In this document: piece by piece, positions 1 to 5,501 of the stretch | How the letters are laid out: each line of letters opens with the position of its first letter | Position numbering within the stretch: the stretch's first letter is position 1 | Assembly (NCBI GenBank): GCA_021203585.1 | Contig: JAJQAW010000033.1 | Span: 1-5,513, forward strand | From: Rikenellaceae bacterium | GTDB lineage: Bacteria > Bacteroidota > Bacteroidia > Bacteroidales > Rikenellaceae | Direction of reading: 5' to 3' | Length of the DNA: 5,513 nucleotides | Notes under the pieces: model-generated | What the model was told of the DNA's origin: nothing | Databases searched by the model: none | What the model saw: only the letters and a program-made list of their open reading frames with translations | Translations under genes and position numbers: made by a program

Positions 1-52
1 CATGTAGTTCGTGCCGGGTTCTTCTGTGTTCGAAACGGTTCTAAAAAGTCCT

Positions 53-982
53 TTATTTGCTTTGCCGGAACAGCCAATCCCTGACGGCTTCCAGCCGATA
101 AGCATAGTCGAACGAATACATATGTTCATTTCCTGCGCCACCTTCCAGAAGCACACTTCCTAGCGTGAAAGTGATCAAGTTGATATCGTTTCCCTGGGCT
201 AACAGTTTTTGGACATTTTCCTGTTGTTGTCTTTCGGGAAGCTTGGCATCCCATTCCGCTTGGCTGAACCGCGCACCCTCGTTTTCCAGCACTTTCTTTA
301 GTTCGGCCATGCCTACCGAAGCTTTCGGATCACCGGCGCCGACGATGTAAAAGAATTTATCCCGCTTGAATCCGCCCATTTTCGAGGTGTCCCATTGACA
401 GCCCACGAAAAGCGATGCGGCAAATAAATCGGGATGGACGATGTTGTAGTACATCGACATCATACCGCCCATGGATTGTCCGGTGGTATACAACCGATTC
501 GAATCGATGGAATACGCTTCTTTGACCGATTCCAGCAGCCGGATCACCATTTCCACCTCGTAGGAGGTGGACCAATTGTCGCTTACGGTTTGAGTGACAA
601 ATTGCGGAACCAGAATGAAGGAGGGGTGTTTGGCCTGATCTTCGTCCGAAGCCCAGACAACCCCTCCGTAACCCTGTTTCAAGGGTACGGTTACATCCTG
701 ATTGACCGTACTCGCATCGGCGATAAACAACAGCAGCGGATAGGTTTGTGTCGAATCGTAGTTCTCCGGAATAAACAGATTGTACTCCATGGTTTTTCCG
801 GTGACAGAATCCTCGTATACTCGCTGCACGAACTTTGGGATGGTTTGCGCCTGCAAAGCCATTAATTCAGCATCCCCGCTTTTATCCGGAGAGCCTCCCG
901 AGCGCTGTCTCTGCGGCTGTCCGTTCACGGTAAATAATCCAGTGATACACAAAAACACACCTGTCATGATACTCTTTCTCAT
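53..982 (-). CDS. Secreted alpha/beta-hydrolase, predicted peptidase/esterase (COG4099-like)
   Basis: 309-residue protein that I read as an exported serine hydrolase. Residues 1-21 form a signal peptide: basic MRK, a hydrophobic stretch, then a likely cleavage after VNG before QPQRQ. The mature part has the alpha/beta-hydrolase order: strand YPLLLFIADAS (81-91), a GYGG segment (104-107) and a FILVPQF strand (122-128), the nucleophile elbow GQSMGG with Ser170, GAGDP with probable Asp218, and GNEHMYSF with His287. The whole catalytic triad is therefore present and the length is normal for predicted peptidases and PHB-depolymerase-like esterases. The substrate cannot be read from sequence; family members act on ester or peptide bonds, some on plant or microbial polymers. 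The ATG at 982 is chosen because the signal peptide follows directly and the leader is AT-rich. It stands alone on the minus strand, divergent from the regulator at 1338. The class is confident, the exact activity is not. Confidence 0.87.
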   Translation of the reverse strand: MRKSIMTGVFLCITGLFTVNGQPQRQRSGGSPDKSGDAELMALQAQTIPKFVQRVYEDSVTGKTMEYNLFIPENYDSTQTYPLLLFIADASTVNQDVTVPLKQGYGGVVWASDEDQAKHPSFILVPQFVTQTVSDNWSTSYEVEMVIRLLESVKEAYSIDSNRLYTTGQSMGGMMSMYYNIVHPDLFAASLFVGCQWDTSKMGGFKRDKFFYIVGAGDPKASVGMAELKKVLENEGARFSQAEWDAKLPERQQQENVQKLLAQGNDINLITFTLGSVLLEGGAGNEHMYSFDYAYRLEAVRDWLFRQSK

Positions 983-1011
983 AATATTAATTTTTACCGG
1001 TAACTATCCAA

Positions 1012-1019
1012 CAAAAATG
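1012..1019 (-). promoter_or_regulatory. Possible -7 box for the esterase gene
   Basis: On the minus strand this reads CATTTTTG, one mismatch from the Bacteroidetes -7 consensus TANNTTTG, and lies 29 bases before the esterase ATG. No good -33 TTTG is seen at the expected distance. A perfect box, TAATTTTG, lies further upstream at 1106-1113 on the same strand and is an alternative with a longer leader. Confidence 0.25.
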
Positions 1020-1181
1020 ATGCTCCAATGGTAGAGGGAAGGAAAATAATTTCTCTTTTCAGTTCTCCATCGGTGCTATCCTGTCCGATTACCCGAGGCC
1101 TGTCTCAAAATTAGGTAATTTTTCGCAAATCGAGTCCCCGGGCGGTTTTCCTCCAAGAACTTCGTGCCATGCAGACTCCTC

Positions 1182-1203
1182 AAAGGGAGCGGCCCCTCCC
1201 TTT
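1182..1203. repeat. Perfect 8-bp inverted repeat (hairpin)
   Basis: AAAGGGAG at 1182-1189 and CTCCCTTT at 1196-1203 are exact reverse complements around a six-base CGGCCC loop. No T-run follows on either strand, so it is not a typical intrinsic terminator. It could be an RNA hairpin or part of an element in this intergenic region; the role is unknown. Confidence 0.5.
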
Positions 1204-1311
1204 CTGCCCGGTACTTCCCGTAGTCATTACTCGGTACAGGAGTGCTGGATTCCTGTTTCGGGTATTCTAAATTACTTTCGTACCGGATTAGGGACTTTAT
1301 CAGATAGTTAA

Positions 1312-1319
1312 TAATTTTG
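1312..1319 (+). promoter_or_regulatory. Probable -7 box of the HTH regulator promoter
   Basis: TAATTTTG matches the Bacteroidetes -7 consensus TANNTTTG exactly. It ends 18 bases before the ATG at 1338, which implies a short leader of about 12 bases. The -33 element is weak: TTAG at 1288-1291 has the right spacing (20 bases) but is not a clean TTTG. The position supports 1338 as the start of the gene over the internal ATG at 1386. Confidence 0.45.
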
Positions 1320-1337
1320 ATCGTAAACCAATAGACG

Positions 1338-2159
1338 ATGCAGGAGTATAAAACATTATTGACCAATCTGAAGAAAATCCTTTCCATGCGGATTCATCAG
1401 GAGAATGAGATTACCGAACGACTGGCCTCGATACTAAATAAAGACTACAAGTCGATCTGGCGTCGATTGAAGGGCGAATATAAATTCTCGTTCGAAGAAA
1501 TTTTTAATATTTGTTCCGAACTCGGTATTTCCATGGAATCGCTGGCCGAGAAAAACCCGGCCAGTGTGAGTTCTCTCCGGGTTTATCAGTTTCCCGAGCC
1601 GTATTCGATGAGCAAAAATTACATTTCGAAACTGTTTTCGATCCTGGAAAATGCGGCAGCGTGTGAAAACAGTTCTTATACGGTAATATGCAACCGGGTT
1701 CCCGAAGCCTTGCATATCCGCTACGATAAAATCAGCCAGTTATTGATGCTCAAACTGAGCTATTTTACCAAGGAATCGATCGATCCCGATGCCTTTAAAG
1801 TCCTTGTGCAGGAGTGGCCGGCCTTTGATGAATTGAAAAAGCGTTATCTGGATCTGATCGATTCCTTTGCTCATCTCACACTGTTGTGGGGAACCAATAT
1901 CATCGAAAATGTGGTCCGGGATATTCGATTTTTCCTCCATGTAGATATGATCACCCGGCAAGATGCGGAGCAAATGAAGGAAGAGTTGAAAGATATGATC
2001 GGCTACCTGAATCGTCTGTGCGCCAATCCCGCACCCTACGAAAAGTTTACCTTTGCCGTTTCTCCGGTCGATATGAATTTCCACAGCAATACGGTTACCA
2101 GTACCCGGGTGAACCGTATCGATTTCTTCTTGTACCATCCATGCGTTCTGCGGCAGTGA
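1338..2159 (+). CDS. HTH-type regulator of a Bacteroidales family, C-terminus lost by frameshift
   Basis: As given, this encodes 273 residues. Residues about 24-70 look like a helix-turn-helix: a helix over ITERLASILN, then YKSIWRRLKGE as a probable recognition helix, then FSFEEIFNICSELGISMESL. This resembles the Xre-like N-terminus of a Bacteroidales family of uncharacterised DNA-binding proteins. The remainder is a predicted mostly helical region of unknown ligand (for example 180-215, rich in Leu, Asp and Arg). The last residues, after RIDFFLYH, do not fit the family, whereas the +1 frame from about 2113 to 2295 supplies a typical family ending. The gene is therefore disrupted near 2113-2156. 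The ATG at 1338 is preferred because it keeps an N-terminal helix and sits just after a -7 box. By eye it is richer in A/T than the thioredoxin gene to the right. The DNA-binding role is fairly sure; its targets are unknown. Confidence 0.72.
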   Translation: MQEYKTLLTNLKKILSMRIHQENEITERLASILNKDYKSIWRRLKGEYKFSFEEIFNICSELGISMESLAEKNPASVSSLRVYQFPEPYSMSKNYISKLFSILENAAACENSSYTVICNRVPEALHIRYDKISQLLMLKLSYFTKESIDPDAFKVLVQEWPAFDELKKRYLDLIDSFAHLTLLWGTNIIENVVRDIRFFLHVDMITRQDAEQMKEELKDMIGYLNRLCANPAPYEKFTFAVSPVDMNFHSNTVTSTRVNRIDFFLYHPCVLRQ

Positions 2160-2295
2160 AAATGAACAGGACCTCCGCTCGCAAAAGATTATTGCCGACC
2201 GCTTGATGAACGGAGCCGTGATCCTTTCCTGCAGCAATCACACGGAGCGAATCCGGTTCGTAAAGGAACAATTGGAGATCATAGAACGGATTTGA
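2113..2295 (+). pseudogene. Out-of-frame C-terminal end of the HTH regulator
   Basis: In the frame one base on from the regulator ORF, an open stretch follows the TGA at 2110-2112 and runs to TGA 2293-2295. From about 2143 it reads AFCGSENEQDLRSQ, then KIIADRLMNGAVILSCSN and HTERIRFVKEQLEIIERI. This matches what I remember of the family's C-terminus: a polar helix, a short strand with Leu-Ile-Ser, then a basic-aromatic helix at the very end. It has no start codon or leader of its own. Joined to the upstream ORF with one base removed, it gives a protein of about 318 residues, the usual size for this family. It is therefore read as part of the same gene, separated by a mutation or a sequencing indel. 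Confidence 0.65.
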
Positions 2296-2436
2296 AACCC
2301 GCATTCCCGAATAACGTTAAAAACGGTTGAAAAAAATTAGGGCGCTCTCTGAAAGTCCATTTCTCGGTACATTCACGGAGTAATCTCGTGACCGCCGACC
2401 TGTCGAACGGCAAGTTAATACCTGGTAGTTAATGGG
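2296..2436. other. Short convergent intergenic region with a weak hairpin
   Basis: This lies between the ends of the regulator and the sigma factor genes. A bulged six-pair hairpin is visible at 2374-2390 (CAC, bulged G, GAG, loop TAAT, CTC, GTG), but no T-run follows it closely on either strand. A run of seven A at 2331-2337 would be a T-run for minus-strand transcripts, about 40 bases past the hairpin. No convincing terminator can be named, and no fecR-like anti-sigma gene is present here. Confidence 0.35.
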
Positions 2437-3081
2437 TCAGTCCAGCTTTTCAAGCTGGCTGAGCAGGAAAAGTAGCAACGGCAGTCCGGTCGACCGGGAA
2501 GAAGAGAGCGTTTCCCGGATTTTTTGAATCGCACGGTGGAGCTGTACTTTGACCGTATTGGTGGACAGGGATAACGCCTCCGCAATTTCGGTTTGCCGGA
2601 GGTTTTGGAAAAAGCGCATCTCGAAAATTTCCCGGCGTTTGGGCGGCATTTGCTGTACGATCTCCCGAATCCGGGAGAGCAATTCGCCATTGTCTTCCAG
2701 GTGTTCGGCCAGTTCTTGCTCTTCGTAGTTTTCCAGGTAGAAGTACTGGTTGTGCACCTCGATCCGGTGATCGCGCAGGTAATTCAGGCTCCGATTCCGG
2801 ACAGAAACGTATAACCACGACCCTGGAGAAGTATCCGGAGCCAGTCGGGGCGCATGTTCGTACAATCCGATAAAAACCGACTGCACGATGTCGTTCGCTG
2901 TGTCGTAGTCGGATACGTATTGATAAGCGTAGCGGTGAAGGCGGTTGTAATACCGATCGTATAAATGCAAGAAAATCTGAGGGTCGCGGCGGCGGATGCG
3001 TGCCGTCAGCTGGCTCTCGGAAAAGGAATCGGTATGAATCGGAGATTTTTTGGCCATAGCGGGAGCCGGTTTTCCTGCCAT
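2437..3081 (-). CDS. RNA polymerase ECF-type sigma-70 factor, Bacteroides expansion type
   Basis: 214 residues with the two-domain build of an ECF sigma factor. Region 2 covers about 33-103: IFLHLYDRYYNRLHRYAYQY, then the 2.2 core YDTANDIVQSVFIGLYE and the WLYVSVRNRSLNYLRDH segment. Region 4 covers about 135-192: QMPPKRREIFEMRFFQ, then the helix-turn-helix LRQTEIAEALSLSTNTVKVQ and HRAIQKIR. The tail LPLLLFLLSQL (200-210) is a hydrophobic end often seen in Bacteroidetes ECF factors. It directs RNA polymerase to a small regulon; in this group the partner is normally a FecR-like anti-sigma protein encoded next door, often with SusC/SusD genes, but none follows here. The ATG at 3081 is used because a perfect -7 box lies just upstream; an in-frame ATG at 3057 is the alternative. 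It is divergent from the thioredoxin gene and convergent with the HTH gene. The family assignment is very sure, the regulon unknown. Confidence 0.94.
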   Translation of the reverse strand: MAGKPAPAMAKKSPIHTDSFSESQLTARIRRRDPQIFLHLYDRYYNRLHRYAYQYVSDYDTANDIVQSVFIGLYEHAPRLAPDTSPGSWLYVSVRNRSLNYLRDHRIEVHNQYFYLENYEEQELAEHLEDNGELLSRIREIVQQMPPKRREIFEMRFFQNLRQTEIAEALSLSTNTVKVQLHRAIQKIRETLSSSRSTGLPLLLFLLSQLEKLD

Positions 3082-3109
3082 CCTTGGGGGTGCAGGGGCG
3101 ACACGTTTG

Positions 3110-3117
3110 CAAATATA
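3110..3117 (-). promoter_or_regulatory. -7 box for the sigma factor gene
   Basis: The minus strand reads TATATTTG, an exact match to TANNTTTG, 28 bases before the ATG at 3081. The implied leader is about 20 bases. No clean -33 TTTG is seen at the expected distance, so the gene may need an activator or another sigma factor. The box overlaps by one base the dyad at 3117-3133. Confidence 0.5.
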
Positions 3118-3133
3118 TCGATTGAGAATCGAT
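3117..3133. repeat. 7-bp dyad between promoter elements of the sigma factor gene
   Basis: ATCGATT at 3117-3123 and AATCGAT at 3127-3133 are perfect reverse complements around GAG. The dyad lies immediately upstream of the sigma gene's -7 box, in the space between the -7 and -33 positions, which is a typical operator location. On the plus strand it runs into five T, so it could also act as a weak terminator for antisense transcripts, but the AT-rich stem makes that less likely. Confidence 0.4.
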
Positions 3134-3212
3134 TTTTATACTTTTCCGTATAAAATTCCTGCTCTTTGGAAAAAAATCAACAACTATCGGTAGGTTTGTC
3201 CGAAATACTGTT

Positions 3213-3220
3213 TACATTTG
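3213..3220 (+). promoter_or_regulatory. -7 box for the TlpA-like thioredoxin gene
   Basis: TACATTTG matches TANNTTTG exactly and lies 63 bases before the ATG at 3284, implying a leader of roughly 55 bases. A TTTG at 3195-3198 is nearby but only 14 bases upstream, shorter than the usual spacing of about 20, so the -33 element is uncertain. Confidence 0.42.
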
Positions 3221-3252
3221 TTTGATTTCTTGTTTGGCGCATCTTACAAAAC

Positions 3253-3265
3253 GGGCCGCCGGCCC
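3253..3265 (+). repeat. GC hairpin in the leader of the thioredoxin gene
   Basis: GGGCC at 3253-3257 and GGCCC at 3261-3265 pair perfectly around a GCC loop, 18 bases before the ATG. It is a compact, all G-C stem in an otherwise A-rich leader and would fold in the mRNA just upstream of the ribosome landing zone. A regulatory effect is possible but not shown. Confidence 0.4.
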
Positions 3266-3283
3266 ACGTTAAAACAAGAAACC

Positions 3284-4294
3284 ATGAAAAAATTGCTTTT
3301 AGTTGCCATCTGCCTGCTCGGCACGGCAGCCTTGATACCACGGATACAGGCGCAACAGCCGTTTATCGTCGCCCCGCAGTATCCGCTCGGAGGGGCTGAA
3401 ATTTCCATTACTTACAACCCCGCGGTGACCCCGCTGGCAGAGAGTCGAACCGTTACGGGAGTAATCTACCTGTGCGACGGGAACGACTGGACGGCGCACG
3501 ATCTGGACCTCGCCCAGGAAGGCGATCGGTGGACGGCCACTTACCTGCTGCCGGAAAACAGCGTACTGCTGGCCTGTAAATTCTACGGCGACGATCCTGC
3601 GCAAGGGGATTCAGGTTCTGCGGATAATTCTTACGGGATGTTCGTCTATAAGATGGACGGCGATCAGCTTGTCATCCAACCGGGTACTTTCCTGCACCGG
3701 GGCCTGATCGCCAGCCGGACGCTCGACCGGTATGCCGTGCCGGGGTATCTGCACGAGGAGGACCGGATAGACGACCGCAATACCATGGGTTGGCTCCAGC
3801 GGGAAAGCATGTCTTTTCCGGAATCGGCCGAAAAATTGGTATTTTTCGCCTATACCCTACTGAATTCCTACGAACCGGGCGAGCATCACGAACAATTACT
3901 GAACGACATCCAGTACATGCTCTCTTCGAACGATACGGAAGAGTTGTCGCTCCTGCGCGCCGCGCAGCTTTGCCGGTCGATCTTGCAAAACGACGAAAAA
4001 CGGCTGGAGCTGGAAGCCGTGGCGGCGGAGCGTTTCCCCGGCGGGTTGCAGGAACGGGAGCAGGCCATTTTCCAGGTCTTCTCCGAGCGGGATTCCATCC
4101 GGAAATTCGACTTCCTGGAAGCCTTTGTCGAACGTTTTCCGCCGTTGGAATATCCGGTGCCTCGGACCTTCAACGATGACGCGTACTACCCCCGGATATT
4201 CTGGTATACCCTGCGCGAGCGGAGCGATTGCTTTTACAACCTGGGAGGTACTGGAAAAATACCTGCCCATCGTGCCCTATCCGGCCCTGGATGA
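3284..4294 (+). CDS. N-terminal part of a secreted TlpA-type thioredoxin protein, frameshifted
   Basis: 336 residues as given. Residues 1-23 are a signal peptide (MKKLLL, hydrophobic core, cleavage after IQA before QQP), so the protein goes to the periplasm or is anchored in the envelope. Residues about 26-120 look like an Ig-like beta domain (ISITYNPAVTPL, TVTGVIYLCDG, WTATYLLPENSVLLACKFYGDD), which precedes a long helical region in this Bacteroidales family. The native frame holds to about residue 312 (YYPRIFWYTLRE). After that the frame shifts by +1 and the last roughly 24 residues (RSDCFYNLGG to SGPG) are aberrant. The true continuation, WEVLEKYLPIVPYPALDDFF, sits in the next frame at 4239-4301. 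The open frame extends upstream to a TTG at 3218, but the ATG at 3284 is chosen because the signal peptide begins there and the earlier part overlaps the promoter box. The thioredoxin domain is in the following ORF. Confidence 0.82.
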   Translation: MKKLLLVAICLLGTAALIPRIQAQQPFIVAPQYPLGGAEISITYNPAVTPLAESRTVTGVIYLCDGNDWTAHDLDLAQEGDRWTATYLLPENSVLLACKFYGDDPAQGDSGSADNSYGMFVYKMDGDQLVIQPGTFLHRGLIASRTLDRYAVPGYLHEEDRIDDRNTMGWLQRESMSFPESAEKLVFFAYTLLNSYEPGEHHEQLLNDIQYMLSSNDTEELSLLRAAQLCRSILQNDEKRLELEAVAAERFPGGLQEREQAIFQVFSERDSIRKFDFLEAFVERFPPLEYPVPRTFNDDAYYPRIFWYTLRERSDCFYNLGGTGKIPAHRALSGPG

Positions 4295-4301
4295 TTTTTT
4301 T
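4295..4301 (+). other. T7 run at a -1 frame change inside the thioredoxin gene
   Basis: Seven T follow GATGA. The native middle segment enters in the frame GAT GAT TTT TTT and must continue as TAC CGG GGA ATC to give FFYRGILLPYTK, as in relatives of this protein. One more T, or a -1 slip at T TTT TTT, restores the frame exactly. A homopolymer indel is the simplest explanation; slippage is the alternative. Confidence 0.6.
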
Positions 4302-4315
4302 ACCGGGGAATCCTG

Positions 4316-5302
4316 TTGCCCTACACCAAAAATGTGCGCACGGCCGAATTTCTCCGTCCGTACGCGGACGCCCTGTACGCGGAGTTGATCCGCCGGATCG
4401 AGGGCGGTGAAGACCGTTACCTGACCTCCATACGCCGCAAACGGTACTCTCCGAACCAATGGAAGCAAGCCATGCTTTACGAGGGGGAGGAATACATCGT
4501 GACCCACGCTAAAATCTTAGCGGAAACCGGGGATCGGGAACGAGCGCTTGAAATCCTCGAACCGTTGAAACCGGTGCTCGAAGGAAAAATCTCCGAATTC
4601 AACGAATTGTACGTCGATTTGCTGGCCCAAAACGGCTATACTCATCTGGTGGTTCCGTTTATCGAGGAGTGTGTGCATTCGGACGCGGTTACTCCCGAGA
4701 TGGTAGACATCTTGCGCGTGGATTTTACGGACAGGAATCCGGGAAGAAGCTTTAAGGATTATCTGGGCAGCCTGCGCTCGCCCGATTACGTGGCCCGGAT
4801 GGAGGAAAAACTGAAAAGCCAACTCATCCGGAAGTCAGGGGTTCCGTTCCGGCTGGAGCGGATGGCGGGGGGAACCGTGAGTACGGAACAGCTGATAGGC
4901 AAAGTGGTGGTACTGGACTTTTGGGCTACCTGGTGCGGGCCGTGTATGGCCGCGATGCCGGGTATGAAAATGGCCCGGGACCGGTACGCGGAAGAGGAAC
5001 GGGTGGCCTTTTATTTTGTCAATACCCTCGAACGCGGGAATGAATTTAAGGAGTACGTACCGCTGGTCATGGAGCGCCGGGGATTCGATTTCGACGTGTT
5101 GTATGACGGCGTGAGTGAAAGCGGCCAACACGGAACCACTTTCGGCGATTTCGGGAAACGGTTTTCCATGAGCGACATTCCGCAGAAAGTCATTATCGAC
5201 CGCCAGGGGGATGTACGCTGGGTTTCTAGCGGTTATTTCGGGAGCCCGCTGGAATTGGCTAACGAGATCGGTTTCATCGTGGATTACCTGTTGGAGGAAT
5301 AG
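4316..5302 (+). CDS. C-terminal part of the TlpA-type thioredoxin protein (thioredoxin-like domain)
   Basis: 328 residues from a nominal TTG at 4316; the real coding sequence resumes at 4301 and belongs to the gene that starts at 3284. Residues 1-165 are helical and repeat-like (AEFLRPYADALYAELIRR, then ILAETGDRERALEILEPL). Residues about 170-328 form a thioredoxin-like domain: VVVLDFWATW then CGPC with redox cysteines 207 and 210, strand VAFYFVNT, and DIPQKVIID with the cis-proline. The ending SSGYFGSPLELANEI is characteristic of the family. Such proteins carry out thiol-disulfide exchange in the periplasm, often reducing or resolving disulfides of envelope proteins; the partner here is unknown. 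Alone this part has no signal peptide and no plausible leader, so it would not be exported. The repaired full protein is about 672 residues with the cysteines at 551 and 554. An intrinsic terminator follows the stop by 31 bases. Confidence 0.85.
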   Translation: MPYTKNVRTAEFLRPYADALYAELIRRIEGGEDRYLTSIRRKRYSPNQWKQAMLYEGEEYIVTHAKILAETGDRERALEILEPLKPVLEGKISEFNELYVDLLAQNGYTHLVVPFIEECVHSDAVTPEMVDILRVDFTDRNPGRSFKDYLGSLRSPDYVARMEEKLKSQLIRKSGVPFRLERMAGGTVSTEQLIGKVVVLDFWATWCGPCMAAMPGMKMARDRYAEEERVAFYFVNTLERGNEFKEYVPLVMERRGFDFDVLYDGVSESGQHGTTFGDFGKRFSMSDIPQKVIIDRQGDVRWVSSGYFGSPLELANEIGFIVDYLLEE

Positions 5303-5333
5303 GATTCGTTTGCAGGGAAAACAGGCGCTGAAT

Positions 5334-5363
5334 GGGTGAATCCGGTGCGGTTCACCCTTTTTT
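5334..5363 (+). terminator. Intrinsic terminator after the thioredoxin gene
   Basis: GGGTGAA at 5334-5340 pairs perfectly with TTCACCC at 5351-5357, and CCG/CGG inside can extend the stem past a one-base bulge. Six T follow directly at 5358-5363, with further T-runs beyond. It lies 31 bases after the TAG at 5300-5302 in the right orientation to end the transcript. Confidence 0.85.
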
Positions 5364-5453
5364 GCTTTTTTTACTCTTTTTTGCCGCAAATTGTAAACCT
5401 TTTCGCCGCGGGCGGGTTATTCCGTTGTAAGATGCCCGAACAAGGCGGACGAA

Positions 5454-5469
5454 TTTCCCGGTCGGGAAA
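5454..5469. repeat. 7-bp dyad upstream of a possible gene at the right edge
   Basis: TTTCCCG at 5454-5460 and CGGGAAA at 5463-5469 are perfect reverse complements with a GT spacer. It lies 32 bases before the ATG at 5502, where an operator would be expected if that ATG starts a gene. The spacer is too short for a good RNA hairpin, so a protein-binding site is the better guess. Confidence 0.4.
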
Positions 5470-5501
5470 ATTGTCCTTGGTTTAATTTAATTTTTTTCAC
5501 G

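Larger units (their letters stand above)
983..1337. other. Intergenic region with several inverted repeats, no credible gene
   Basis: This stretch separates the divergent esterase and regulator genes. An open frame crosses it on the minus strand (1076-1387), but its translation has no recognisable domain and overlaps the start of the regulator, so I do not call a gene. It holds three dyads by eye: AAAATTA/TAATTTT at 1107-1122, AAAGGGAG/CTCCCTTT at 1182-1203, and ACAGGA/TCCTGT at 1236-1256. It also carries promoter-like boxes for both flanking genes. The density of dyads could mean an untranslated RNA, operator sites or a relic of a small mobile element; none of these is proven. Confidence 0.5.

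Noticed and set aside
1..52. Possible start or terminator at the left edge, including a minus-strand ATG at 3-1
   Set aside because: Nothing beyond the edge can be read, and no hairpin with a T-run is visible after the esterase stop codon.
1076..1387. Minus-strand open frame of 103 codons across the esterase-regulator intergenic region
   Set aside because: No recognisable domain, low-complexity mix of residues, and it overlaps the start of the regulator and its promoter. It looks like a chance open frame over noncoding DNA.
2413..2433. Direct repeat AGTTAAT at 2413-2419 and 2427-2433
   Set aside because: Only seven bases, two copies, AT-rich and near a gene end; it can be chance and has no supporting context.
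2450..3112. Long open frame of 220 codons in a second minus-strand frame of the sigma factor gene
   Set aside because: Its translation is rich in Arg, Pro and Ser with no domain, and it fully overlaps a clear ECF sigma factor. It is a shadow caused by GC-rich codons.
3218..3283. Upstream extension of the thioredoxin protein to a TTG at 3218
   Set aside because: It would put 22 residues before a normal signal peptide and start inside the -7 promoter box; the ATG at 3284 is the better start.
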